Below are positions 26,262 through 34,173 of a DNA stretch of 38,029 bases, piece after piece. A program made the position numbers and the translations under genes. Origin of the DNA: an uncultured Riemerella sp. (GTDB lineage: Bacteria > Bacteroidota > Bacteroidia > Flavobacteriales > Weeksellaceae); the NCBI GenBank assembly GCA_938037185.1, contig CALHQK010000104.1, positions 1 through 38,029 on the forward strand, written 5' to 3'. A model generated the notes under the pieces. It worked only from the letters and a program-made list of their open reading frames with translations. It was not told the origin of the DNA and made no database searches. How positions within the stretch are numbered: the stretch's first letter is position 1; the number at the start of each line of letters is the position of its first letter.

Positions 26262-27239
26262 TTAAAAAATATAGTGTTCAGATTTATTGTCTTTGATATT
26301 TTCTGGTTTTTGGTGAGGATAGATGACATCCATCAAAACCCTGATAGCAGTCCCTTCGATGATGTTTGGTTCACTCGGAGAGATGTTATACAAATGCTCT
26401 TCTAATGTGTATTTCACATCCTCAAAACCGAAATTAGACCGTATGGAGTTAGTCCCTGAAATTCTACAATTCACCTCAAAAGGAATGATTTCTCCCACCT
26501 CTGTTACTATGGATTGTAAATTAGCACTTCCTACGAAATGATTTACTTGTATCATTTTTTCTAGGATATTTTTTAGTTCCTTATCGTACTGTCTATTTAC
26601 AAAACATTCATTTGTAGCTCCATTTTCCAGCTTTCGCTCTAAGTTGATGAATCCATGGAGTTCATTATTTTTATTCACATAAAAAGCAGTGGTGATTTCT
26701 TTTCCTTTAATTAGTCTTTGAACCATGAAGGAATCATCAAAGTTTTGTATGTTTTTTGGATTTATATGAAGTCCTCTAGAGCCTCTTCCTTCTCTTGGCT
26801 TTACGATATAGTCCTCAAAGGTTCCAGCAATATAGTCCTTAGGAAGATAGGCTTCTGCGAAAGGAAGATGGTTTTCTTTATGAAATACATAGGAAAGATA
26901 TTTGTCTAAATATCTTTTGGAAGTTTCTAATTCGCTGGTAACGACTTTTGTTTTTAGCTGATTTTTATTCAGCGCTAAGTAGTAGATTTCATAATCAGTA
27001 GAAGGGATAATGAGGTCTATATTTTCTTTTTCAATAATGGCATTGATAGAGTTAATATAGTTTTCATCATTAGCAAAAGGGACTTTGTAGAAAGAATCAC
27101 AAAGATGATTCCCTGCTGAAAAGTCTGCTACATTACAGCCCACGATTCTGATAGGAAACTTTGTTTTTAGAATATTTCTCAAAATTCCCTGCCCTACATT
27201 TCCTCCTATACCTGTTACTAAGACTGTTTTTTTATCCAT
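26262..27239 (-). CDS. ATP-grasp ligase
   Basis: The 325-residue protein has an N-terminal Rossmann-like preATP-grasp domain (VLVTGIGGNVGQGILR, about 5-20) and an ATP-grasp fold (about 115-300). The VKPREGRGSRGL loop is the nucleotide-binding loop, and FEVNCRISGTN carries the Glu/Asn metal ligands. ATP-grasp enzymes of the PylC/CarB-like group join a carboxylate to an amine or similar nucleophile. In this operon it could attach an amino acid to the 4-amino sugar or amidate a sugar acid made by Ugd; neither is shown. The ATG lies inside the end of the SDR gene (22-base overlap), so the two are tightly coupled. Confidence 0.85.
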   Translation of the reverse strand: MDKKTVLVTGIGGNVGQGILRNILKTKFPIRIVGCNVADFSAGNHLCDSFYKVPFANDENYINSINAIIEKENIDLIIPSTDYEIYYLALNKNQLKTKVVTSELETSKRYLDKYLSYVFHKENHLPFAEAYLPKDYIAGTFEDYIVKPREGRGSRGLHINPKNIQNFDDSFMVQRLIKGKEITTAFYVNKNNELHGFINLERKLENGATNECFVNRQYDKELKNILEKMIQVNHFVGSANLQSIVTEVGEIIPFEVNCRISGTNSIRSNFGFEDVKYTLEEHLYNISPSEPNIIEGTAIRVLMDVIYPHQKPENIKDNKSEHYIF

Positions 27240-28048
27240 TCTATTAATTCTTTTATTCCGTTTTCTATCGAAGTGTTATTGTACTCATTGTAAGGTATGA
27301 TTTCTTGTGTGTAAGAAACAGACCTTGTGTGGTCATCACCAGAATATTCTATGCTACAGCCCGTTATGGTCTGTATGATTTCTGCAATTTGTTTATTAGT
27401 GTAGTTCTCTTTTGAAATGGCTAATAATATTCCATTTTGTTTTGATAATGCGGCTGTTTTTGCCAAAGCTGCTACATCTCTTGTATGAATGTAGTTCTGG
27501 ATTCTTTGTCCGTGACCAAGTAGTTTGATTTTCTTGGAAACCAAAGCATCTTCTATAATTTTAGGCAAAAAAGTAGATTGTTTCATCCCTATTCCATACA
27601 TAGAGGAAATTCTTAGTATGGCGTAGTTTTTAGATTTTTCTACAATTTTTTCTCCTAATAGCTTTGAAATTCCATAAACAGACTCTGGACAAGGAAGCGT
27701 TTTTTCATCGATATTTAAACCATCAATTGCATCATAAACAGCAACACTCGAAAAATAAATAATCTTTGACCTTTTGAAACGATTACAAATATCATTAACC
27801 AGCCTTGCATTGACATTGATTATATCATCCAATTTCTCTATATCATTGGATATTACAGCACTGACGATATATACAATATCGTAGTTATCCTCTAATGAAC
27901 CAATATCTTCTAAAGCGATATTTCTATGTTTCGGATGTGAAGTGTTTAGAGCTGCGCTATGATACAATATATCTACTTCATCAGATATATGTAACTGTAT
28001 CAATTCTTTTGATAAAATGCTGTTTGCACCAATGATTAAGATTTTCAT
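27218..28048 (-). CDS. NAD-dependent epimerase/dehydratase-like SDR
   Basis: The 276-residue extended-SDR-type protein probably acts on a nucleotide sugar. The catalytic Ser region SSVAVYD and the Tyr/Lys pair in VYGISKLLGEK are intact, and RISSMYG and YIHTRDVA match the extended-SDR pattern. The N-terminal dinucleotide loop, normally GxxGxxG, reads GANSILS (residues 7-13), with both later glycines replaced by Ser, so cofactor binding may be unusual. A 4-ketoreductase, as in RmlD or Fcd-like proteins, would be a plausible role. It overlaps the ATP-grasp gene by 22 bases and lies 21 bases after the GtrB-like gene. Confidence 0.82.
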   Translation of the reverse strand: MKILIIGANSILSKELIQLHISDEVDILYHSAALNTSHPKHRNIALEDIGSLEDNYDIVYIVSAVISNDIEKLDDIINVNARLVNDICNRFKRSKIIYFSSVAVYDAIDGLNIDEKTLPCPESVYGISKLLGEKIVEKSKNYAILRISSMYGIGMKQSTFLPKIIEDALVSKKIKLLGHGQRIQNYIHTRDVAALAKTAALSKQNGILLAISKENYTNKQIAEIIQTITGCSIEYSGDDHTRSVSYTQEIIPYNEYNNTSIENGIKELIEWIKKQS

Positions 28049-28069
28049 AACGATTAATTTTTAGTACAA

Positions 28070-28981
28070 TTACACTTCTTCATCAATGATAAATGTAGGT
28101 CTGCCTTTCGCCTGATCAAAAGTTTTTCCTAAATACACTCCCACAATGCCTATACAGCTGATGATAATTCCTGATAAAAACCAAATAGATAATATCAATG
28201 AACTAAAACCTGGCTGTGCTATTTTTCCTGTAAGAGCCAGATACAGATAGTATATTCCTACAATGAATGACAAAACAGATATACTTAATCCAAAGTTTAT
28301 AAACAACCTAAGCGGCTTATCCGAAAAAGATATAATAACATTGAATGCCTGCTTAAAAAGCCTTCCTACACTATATGTGGATTTTCCTTCCTCGCGTTCT
28401 CCATGTTCTATCGGAATGGAAACACTTTTAAACCCAATCCAGTTAATAAATAACGAAAAAAATTTAACATAGTCTCCCATATCCAAAATAGACTTAATGG
28501 TCTTTTGGTGATAAATCCCAAAATTTGCCACATTATTATCAAAATTCGCTCCCGATAAGTAATTAAACACCTTGTAAAAAAGTTTAGATGTTAATTTTTT
28601 CAGGAATTTGTCTTTTCGGTTTTCTCTCTGTCCTAAAACAATATCGTATCCTTCCAGTGCTTTTTTGTAGAGCTTGGCTATTTCTTTGGGCTGGTCCTGC
28701 ATATCGCAGTCCATTACCACCACCCAGTCGCCTTTTGTTTTTGTAAGTCCAGCAAAAATAGCACTATGCTGACCAAAATTTCTGCTCAGCCGAATGCTTT
28801 TTATTTTAGGATTTTGGCTGGAAAGCACTTTCATTACTTCCCAAGAGTTGTCAGGACTTCGGTCATCTACCAATATGATTTCGTAGTCCTCGCCGATTCT
28901 CTCCATTACTAAATTAATTTCAGAAACGAGAATCGGAAGGATTTTTTCAGCTCGGTAAACAGGACTTACAATAGAAATCAT
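28070..28981 (-). CDS. GtrB/DPM1-like polyprenyl-phosphate glycosyltransferase (GT2)
   Basis: The 303-residue GT2 enzyme has a cytoplasmic GT-A domain (about 1-215) with IVSPVYRAEK, the nucleotide-binding ILVDDRSPDNSW and the metal-binding MDCDMQDQPKEI (DxD-like), followed by two membrane helices (about 228-253 and 262-287). That layout is typical of GtrB/ArnC/DPM1 enzymes, which load a sugar onto undecaprenyl phosphate at the inner face of the membrane. The polytopic protein at 21098 could then transfer the sugar outside. Its ATG shares one base with the rfbB stop. Confidence 0.9.
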   Translation of the reverse strand: MISIVSPVYRAEKILPILVSEINLVMERIGEDYEIILVDDRSPDNSWEVMKVLSSQNPKIKSIRLSRNFGQHSAIFAGLTKTKGDWVVVMDCDMQDQPKEIAKLYKKALEGYDIVLGQRENRKDKFLKKLTSKLFYKVFNYLSGANFDNNVANFGIYHQKTIKSILDMGDYVKFFSLFINWIGFKSVSIPIEHGEREEGKSTYSVGRLFKQAFNVIISFSDKPLRLFINFGLSISVLSFIVGIYYLYLALTGKIAQPGFSSLILSIWFLSGIIISCIGIVGVYLGKTFDQAKGRPTFIIDEEV

Positions 28982-30060
28982 TAGCTATACTGTTTTTCGT
29001 AGTACTTTTGGTATTCTCCACTGGTTACATGCTCTAGCCATTCTTTGTTGTTTAAGAACCAATCGATGGTTTTCGCTAGACCTTCCTCAAAAGTCACAGA
29101 AGGCTTCCACCCCAAATCTTTATTCAGTTTTGTGGCATCTATAGCATAGCGTTTGTCATGCCCTGGGCGGTCTTTCACAAAAGTGATTAGTTTTTCTGAA
29201 TAGCCAGCAGGATTTCCAAGTTTTGCATCCATTTGTTTAATCAATTCCTTGATTAAATCAATATTCTGCCACTCATTAAATCCACCAATATTATAGGATT
29301 CTCCTGTTTTCGCTTCATGGAAAATTTGGAAAATAGCACGAGCGTGGTCTATCACGAACAGCCAGTCACGGGTATATTTCCCATCACCATAGATTGGCAG
29401 TGGTTTTTCGTTGAGAATATTAAAAATACAAAGCGGAATCAGTTTCTCTGGGAAATGATTTGGCCCATAGTTGTTGGAACAATTGGAAATAATGTAAGGA
29501 AGTCCATAAGTGTTTCCATAAGCTCTGACTAAATGGTCGCTGGCAGCTTTACTCGCAGAATACGGAGATTTCGGGTCATAAGGCGTTTCCTCAGTGAAAA
29601 ATCCTGTTTCTCCCAAAGCACCATATACTTCATCCGTAGAAACATGGTAGAAAAGATTTTTTCTTGGTTCATTAGGAAATCTTCCATGCGTGTGCTCTGG
29701 ATTCAGTGTCCAAAATTCTTTACAAAGATTAAGAAGATTAGCAGTCCCCATTACATTGGTATTGATGAAAGCATTTGGGTCTGTGATACTTCTATCCACA
29801 TGGCTTTCCGCAGCGAGATGTATCACCGCGTCTGGATTATGTTTTTCAAAAACCTTTTTTAGTTCTTCAGGTTTTGTGATGTCTGCTTTTTCAAAGATAT
29901 AGTTTGGTTCATTTTCTATATCTTTCAGGTTTTCAAGGTTTCCTGCGTATGTAAGGGCATCAAGGTTGATGATTTTTGTTTGCGGGAGATTTTTCACAAA
30001 CTCACGAACAACATGAGAACCGATAAATCCTGCTCCGCCAGTGATAATGATAGATTTCAT
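28981..30060 (-). CDS. rfbB: dTDP-glucose 4,6-dehydratase (RfbB/RmlB)
   Basis: It converts dTDP-glucose to dTDP-4-keto-6-deoxyglucose using bound NAD. The 359-residue extended SDR has the dinucleotide loop GGAGFIGSHV (about 7-16), HLAAESHVDRS, the TDE triad segment VSTDEVYG and the YSASKAASDH Tyr/Lys pair, all RmlB hallmarks. It lies between the DUF4261 gene (4-base gap) and the GtrB-like gene (1-base overlap). Its product should feed the WecE-type transaminase in the same operon. Confidence 0.96.
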   Translation of the reverse strand: MKSIIITGGAGFIGSHVVREFVKNLPQTKIINLDALTYAGNLENLKDIENEPNYIFEKADITKPEELKKVFEKHNPDAVIHLAAESHVDRSITDPNAFINTNVMGTANLLNLCKEFWTLNPEHTHGRFPNEPRKNLFYHVSTDEVYGALGETGFFTEETPYDPKSPYSASKAASDHLVRAYGNTYGLPYIISNCSNNYGPNHFPEKLIPLCIFNILNEKPLPIYGDGKYTRDWLFVIDHARAIFQIFHEAKTGESYNIGGFNEWQNIDLIKELIKQMDAKLGNPAGYSEKLITFVKDRPGHDKRYAIDATKLNKDLGWKPSVTFEEGLAKTIDWFLNNKEWLEHVTSGEYQKYYEKQYS

Positions 30061-30064
30061 AATT

Positions 30065-30862
30065 TTATAGTTCTAATTTTAAAGAATTTCCATCCAAATA
30101 AACTGCTTTGGATTCCGTGATTTTTATTTTTTGTTCCTCAGAAAAACCGATAGTTTCTCCATTTTTTAAAGTAACATCAAAACTCAAAATATAGTTGAGC
30201 ACAGGAAGGATAAAGTCATGTAAATCACTTCGTGACATTTGGCTGTCGATGATTTCTATTTCCTCTTTTCCGAAATCTTTCATTCCAAAAGTATAAAGGC
30301 TGTTTTTCCCTTCTTCCGAACCGATAAGCCCGATGTAAATCCACAGAATCACAGGAAGATTTCCTTCTAATAAAAAGTCTGCAAAATCAATATACAAACC
30401 TTTTGGAAGAAGTAGAGTCTGACTTCCTTGATAAATACCTATCGCATCAGGAGAAGTTCTGAGAATAGAAGCGTTAATCATCGTCATCAAAGAGAATTTC
30501 TCAACCTGACTTTTTGTTTTGTCTAAAATAGAGACAATAGCATGGCTGTCATGCTCTGGAACTTCTTTTTCTACATTGTTCCATAGATAGGAATAACCAA
30601 ATATTGACTCCAAATCTTCACTTGGAATAGGTGCTGGCATTTTTGCAATGGCTGCCATCATCCCATTGATAGTGAGCGTTGCCACCTCATCATCACCAGA
30701 GATTTCGGAAACTTCTAGTCCCCAGTGGGATTTTAAATCTTCTAAAACTTTATCTAGCGAATAGCTTCCTCCTTTGAACATCGGCATAGAAAGTGCTAGG
30801 CTGTTATTCTCTTTTTCAGGTTTTGGAGTTTCCTTTTTCTTGAAAAAATCAAAAAGTCCCAT
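30065..30862 (-). CDS. DUF4261-domain protein
   Basis: The 265-residue soluble protein of unknown function starts with GLFDFFKKKETPKPE, a short basic lead with a Pro/Lys/Glu linker. The C-terminal half carries LYTFGMKDFGKEEIEIIDSQ and the NGETIGFSE-type segment that I associate with DUF4261. No signal peptide or membrane helix was seen. It is set between ugd (13-base gap) and rfbB (4-base gap) in the glycan operon, although the family is not known to act in glycan synthesis. Its role is unknown. Confidence 0.75.
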   Translation of the reverse strand: MGLFDFFKKKETPKPEKENNSLALSMPMFKGGSYSLDKVLEDLKSHWGLEVSEISGDDEVATLTINGMMAAIAKMPAPIPSEDLESIFGYSYLWNNVEKEVPEHDSHAIVSILDKTKSQVEKFSLMTMINASILRTSPDAIGIYQGSQTLLLPKGLYIDFADFLLEGNLPVILWIYIGLIGSEEGKNSLYTFGMKDFGKEEIEIIDSQMSRSDLHDFILPVLNYILSFDVTLKNGETIGFSEEQKIKITESKAVYLDGNSLKLEL

Positions 30863-30875
30863 ATTTTTAGTGTTT

Positions 30876-32186
30876 TTATTTTAGTGTTTTTCTACCGATA
30901 GATTTGTAATAAAATCCTGTGTTTTCTATTTGGTCAATAGAGAACATATTTCTACCATCGAAAATGGCTTTGTTCTTCATCTTTTCTGCCATAAGCTGGA
31001 AGTTAGGATTTTTGAATTCGCTCCATTCTGTCGCTATCAGCAGACAGTCAGCATCTTCTAGGCAAGAATACATATCTTTGGTATATTCTATTTTGTCGCC
31101 AAAGATTTTCTTTACATTTTCTTCTGCGATGGCATCATAAGCCGTTATTTTTGCTTCTTTTTCTAATAAAAGAGAAATATTATCCAAAGATGAAGCTTCT
31201 CTGATGTCATCGGTATTTGCTTTAAAAGCAAGTCCCCACATCGCGATTTTCTTATCCTTGATGTTTCCGCCGAAATATTTTTCAATTTCAGAAACAAGGA
31301 TTACTTTTTGAGCTTTATTTACATTTTCAGTAGCGTTAAGGATTTGGAAATCAAAGTTTTCTTCTTTTCCTGATTTGATGAGGGCTTTCACATCTTTCGG
31401 GAAACAGCTTCCTCCGTAGCCTATTCCTGGGAAAAGGAAACGATGCCCGATTCTGTCATCACTTCCCATACCGAGCCTTACTTTATCCACATCAGCGCCT
31501 ACTTTTTCGCAGTAGTTTGCGATTTCGTTCATAAAGGTGATTTTCACAGCAAGGAACGAATTGGCTGCGTATTTAGTCAGTTCCGAAGATTTTTCATCCA
31601 TGAAAATGATAGGAACTCCCGTGTTAGTGAATGGTTGGTAGATTTGGGCAATGATATTTTTAGCCTTGTCCGAACTAGAACCTACTACGATTCTCGCAGG
31701 ATTCATAGAGTCTTCTACAGCGAATCCTTCGCGGAGAAATTCTGGATTAGAAACCACATCAAAAGGAATTTCTGTTTTCGCAGAAATGGTCTCTCTCACT
31801 CTGTCTGCTGTGCCCACAGGAACGGTTGATTTATTGACAATTACTTTGTAAGAAGTCATTAGTTGACCGATGTTTTCAGAAACTTTCAAAACATAAGAAA
31901 GGTCTGCGCTGCCATCCTCACCAGGAGGCGTCGGCAAAGCGAGATAAATCACATCACACTCATTTAATGCTTCTTTTAGTTGAGTTGTAAAAAACAATCT
32001 GTTCGCCTGTATATTTCTTAAAAATATTTCTTCCAAGCCAGGTTCGTAGATGGGAACAATTCCCTTCTTCATGTTTTCTACTTTTGTTTCATCTATGTCT
32101 ACACAATAGACTGTGTTGCCTAACTCTGCTAGAGTAGTCCCTGTAACTAATCCTACATACCCTGTTCCTACAATTGCAATATTCAT
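30876..32186 (-). CDS. ugd: UDP-glucose 6-dehydrogenase
   Basis: It oxidises UDP-glucose to UDP-glucuronate with two NAD. The 436 residues start with the NAD-binding loop IAIVGTGYVGLVTG. Catalytic C261 lies in GGSCFPKD, and KYAANSFLAVKITFMNE and WGLAFKANTDDIREA are the expected family segments. It is the first gene of the 12-gene minus-strand operon and has the promoter element at 32212-32219. It supplies a sugar acid not required by the dTDP branch, so the final glycan may combine a uronic acid with a 4-amino-6-deoxy sugar. Confidence 0.95.
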   Translation of the reverse strand: MNIAIVGTGYVGLVTGTTLAELGNTVYCVDIDETKVENMKKGIVPIYEPGLEEIFLRNIQANRLFFTTQLKEALNECDVIYLALPTPPGEDGSADLSYVLKVSENIGQLMTSYKVIVNKSTVPVGTADRVRETISAKTEIPFDVVSNPEFLREGFAVEDSMNPARIVVGSSSDKAKNIIAQIYQPFTNTGVPIIFMDEKSSELTKYAANSFLAVKITFMNEIANYCEKVGADVDKVRLGMGSDDRIGHRFLFPGIGYGGSCFPKDVKALIKSGKEENFDFQILNATENVNKAQKVILVSEIEKYFGGNIKDKKIAMWGLAFKANTDDIREASSLDNISLLLEKEAKITAYDAIAEENVKKIFGDKIEYTKDMYSCLEDADCLLIATEWSEFKNPNFQLMAEKMKNKAIFDGRNMFSIDQIENTGFYYKSIGRKTLK

Positions 32187-32211
32187 TTAGTATAAAAATC
32201 TTTTCAATCTA

Positions 32212-32219
32212 CAAAGGTA
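32212..32219 (-). promoter_or_regulatory. -7 promoter element of the glycan operon
   Basis: TACCTTTG on the minus strand matches TAnnTTTG and gives a leader of about 20 bases before the ugd ATG. No strong internal promoter was noticed in the 12 genes that follow. No clear -33 element was seen. Confidence 0.5.
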
Positions 32220-32256
32220 ATGTTTTTTTAGTGAAATAAAATCTTTTCGGTGATAA

Positions 32257-32288
32257 TTTGCTATAAATGAATAATTTTCTTAAATTTG
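32257..32288 (+). promoter_or_regulatory. Promoter of the rimP-nusA-infB operon
   Basis: TTTG at 32257-32260 and TAAATTTG at 32281-32288 are 20 bases apart, the best match in the window to the TTTG-N19-TAnnTTTG consensus. The predicted leader to rimP is about 73 bases. Confidence 0.7.
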
Positions 32289-32313
32289 CAGACGGATTTA
32301 CGGGAATAATGAT

Positions 32314-32341
32314 GGAAAGGCTTCAAAGGAAGGCCTTTTTT
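32314..32341 (+). promoter_or_regulatory. Terminator-like hairpin in the rimP-nusA-infB leader
   Basis: AAAGGC (32316-32321) pairs with GCCTTT (32333-32338), with possible extension by T-G and T-A pairs inside. The descending arm runs straight into six Ts (32336-32341). It lies about 50 bases after the promoter and about 25 before the rimP ATG. Such a hairpin could attenuate the operon, for example by NusA-stimulated termination, which is known for nusA leaders in other bacteria. The role here is inference. Confidence 0.5.
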
Positions 32342-32366
32342 ATATATCCTGAAATAACACAGAAAT

Positions 32367-32834
32367 ATGGATTTTAAGACAAGGGTAGAAGAGCTGATAC
32401 AGGCATTTTTAGAGGAAAGAAAAGATATTTATTTGGTTGATTTGAAGATATCTGCGGGAAATGATGTGGTGGTTATTTTGGATGGAGATGAGTCGCTTTC
32501 TATTCAGGATTGTTTAGATGCCAGCAGGGCGATAGAGTTTAATCTGGATAGGGAAGAAGTGGATTTTTCTCTTCAAGTGATGAGTGCAGGACTGAGCGAG
32601 CCTCTCAAATTACCAAGACAATACAAGAAGAATGTGGGAAGGGAGCTTGAAGTTACGACAGAAGAAGGAGAAGTGGTTAAAGGAGAACTGCTGGAAGCTG
32701 ATGAAGAAAAAATAGTTTTGGTGCTGAGGTATAGAAGACCAAAACTCGTAGGAAAAGGAAAAGAAGATGTGGAGGAACAAAGGGAAATCCCTTACCAAAG
32801 CATAAAGAGAGCAATGATAGTAATTAAGTTTTAA
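32367..32834 (+). CDS. rimP: Ribosome maturation factor RimP
   Basis: It acts in 30S subunit maturation. The 155 residues show the RimP pattern: an N-terminal alpha/beta domain with VVILDGDESLSIQDCLDASRAIE (the family motif of a short strand, acidic turn and helix) and SAGLSEPLKLPRQYKKNVGR leading into a C-terminal SH3-like barrel. It is the first gene of rimP-nusA-infB, the same order as in most bacteria, and lies 24 bases before nusA. Confidence 0.94.
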   Translation: MDFKTRVEELIQAFLEERKDIYLVDLKISAGNDVVVILDGDESLSIQDCLDASRAIEFNLDREEVDFSLQVMSAGLSEPLKLPRQYKKNVGRELEVTTEEGEVVKGELLEADEEKIVLVLRYRRPKLVGKGKEDVEEQREIPYQSIKRAMIVIKF

Positions 32835-32858
32835 AAATTTTAGTCAAAGTAAAAAAAT

Positions 32859-34094
32859 ATGGATAATTTAGCATTAATCGAATCTTTTGGTGATTTTAAA
32901 GATGAAAAAGGGATCAATAAGATAGATTTGATGGCGATTATAGAAGATTCGCTAAAAACCTTGCTGAAAAAAAGATACGATTCTGATGACCATTTTGATG
33001 TAATTGTAAACCCTGATAAGGGAGATTTTCAGATATTTTTGAATAAAAAAATCGTTGAAGACCAGATGTCAGAAGATGACGATTTGGAAATAGAAATCTC
33101 TGAAGCGAAAAAAATAGACCCTACATTCGAGGTGGGAGAGGAATTTACCCAAGAAATCCCATTGGCACAATTGGGGAGAAGAAATATCTTGACATTGAAA
33201 CAAATTTTAGCGACAAAATTACAAGAGCATAATAATGCTGCAATGTATGAAATGTTCAAGGATAGAATAGGTGAAGTAGTTGTAGGAGAAGTACACCACA
33301 TCCGTGGTAAGCAGGTTATCATCTTGGATGATGAAGGGAATGAATACATTTTACCAAAAGAAAACCAGATTCCTACGGATTTCTTCAAGAAAGGAGAAAG
33401 CATCAGAGCGGTGATTGAGAAAGTTGATTTCAAAGGTTCTAAGCCTCAGATTATCGTTTCAAGAACAGCGCCTAAGTTTTTGGAAAAACTTTTAGAATTA
33501 GAAATTCCAGAAATATTGGATGGAACTATCATCTTGAAAAAAGCGGTAAGAATCCCAGGTGAAAAAGCTAAAATCGCTGTAGATGCCTTGGATGAAAGAA
33601 TAGACCCAGTGGGTGCTTGTGTTGGTGTGAAAGGTTCTAGAATTCACGGTGTGGTGAGAGAGCTTAGAAATGAAAACATCGATGTGATCCAGTGGTCTAA
33701 AAACCCAGAAATATTGGTTAGAAGAGCCTTAGGAAGTGTGGAAATCAACAAGGTGGAAATTAATGAAGATGAACAGTATGCGCTTGTTTACGCTCCAGTT
33801 GAAGAAATATCTCGTATAATAGGCAAACAGGGGCAAAACATCAAATTGGCTTCTTGGCTTTCTGGATACGAAATAGATGTATACAGAGAAAAACAAGAAG
33901 ATGATGATGTGGAACTGAAAGAATTCAATGATGAAATAGAGCAGTGGATTATAGATGAATTTACAAAAGTAGGGCTGGATACGGCGAGAAGTATCTTGGA
34001 CAAGGATACAGATGCCCTATTGAATTTAGTGGATTTAGAAGAAGAAACCATCGAAGAGGTGAAAACAATTCTAAGAGAAGAATTAGAGGGGTAG
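32859..34094 (+). CDS. nusA: Transcription termination/antitermination protein NusA
   Basis: It binds RNA polymerase and RNA to modulate pausing, termination and antitermination. The 411 residues comprise an N-terminal polymerase-binding domain (about 1-130), an S1 domain (about 135-200, GEVVVGEVHHIRGKQVIIL), and two KH domains (about 205-345) with DPVGACVGVKGSRIHGV and RIIGKQGQNIKLAS. A C-terminal acidic tail ends TILREELEG, without the AR repeats of the longer E. coli protein. Its leader hairpin at 32314-32341 may provide feedback control. Confidence 0.95.
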   Translation: MDNLALIESFGDFKDEKGINKIDLMAIIEDSLKTLLKKRYDSDDHFDVIVNPDKGDFQIFLNKKIVEDQMSEDDDLEIEISEAKKIDPTFEVGEEFTQEIPLAQLGRRNILTLKQILATKLQEHNNAAMYEMFKDRIGEVVVGEVHHIRGKQVIILDDEGNEYILPKENQIPTDFFKKGESIRAVIEKVDFKGSKPQIIVSRTAPKFLEKLLELEIPEILDGTIILKKAVRIPGEKAKIAVDALDERIDPVGACVGVKGSRIHGVVRELRNENIDVIQWSKNPEILVRRALGSVEINKVEINEDEQYALVYAPVEEISRIIGKQGQNIKLASWLSGYEIDVYREKQEDDDVELKEFNDEIEQWIIDEFTKVGLDTARSILDKDTDALLNLVDLEEETIEEVKTILREELEG

Positions 34095-34173
34095 CCATAA
34101 TCCCGTAATAATATTTAATTTACATTATTAATAAAAGCGAAAAGCATTTGCTTAGCGAAAATAGAGTTAAAGT

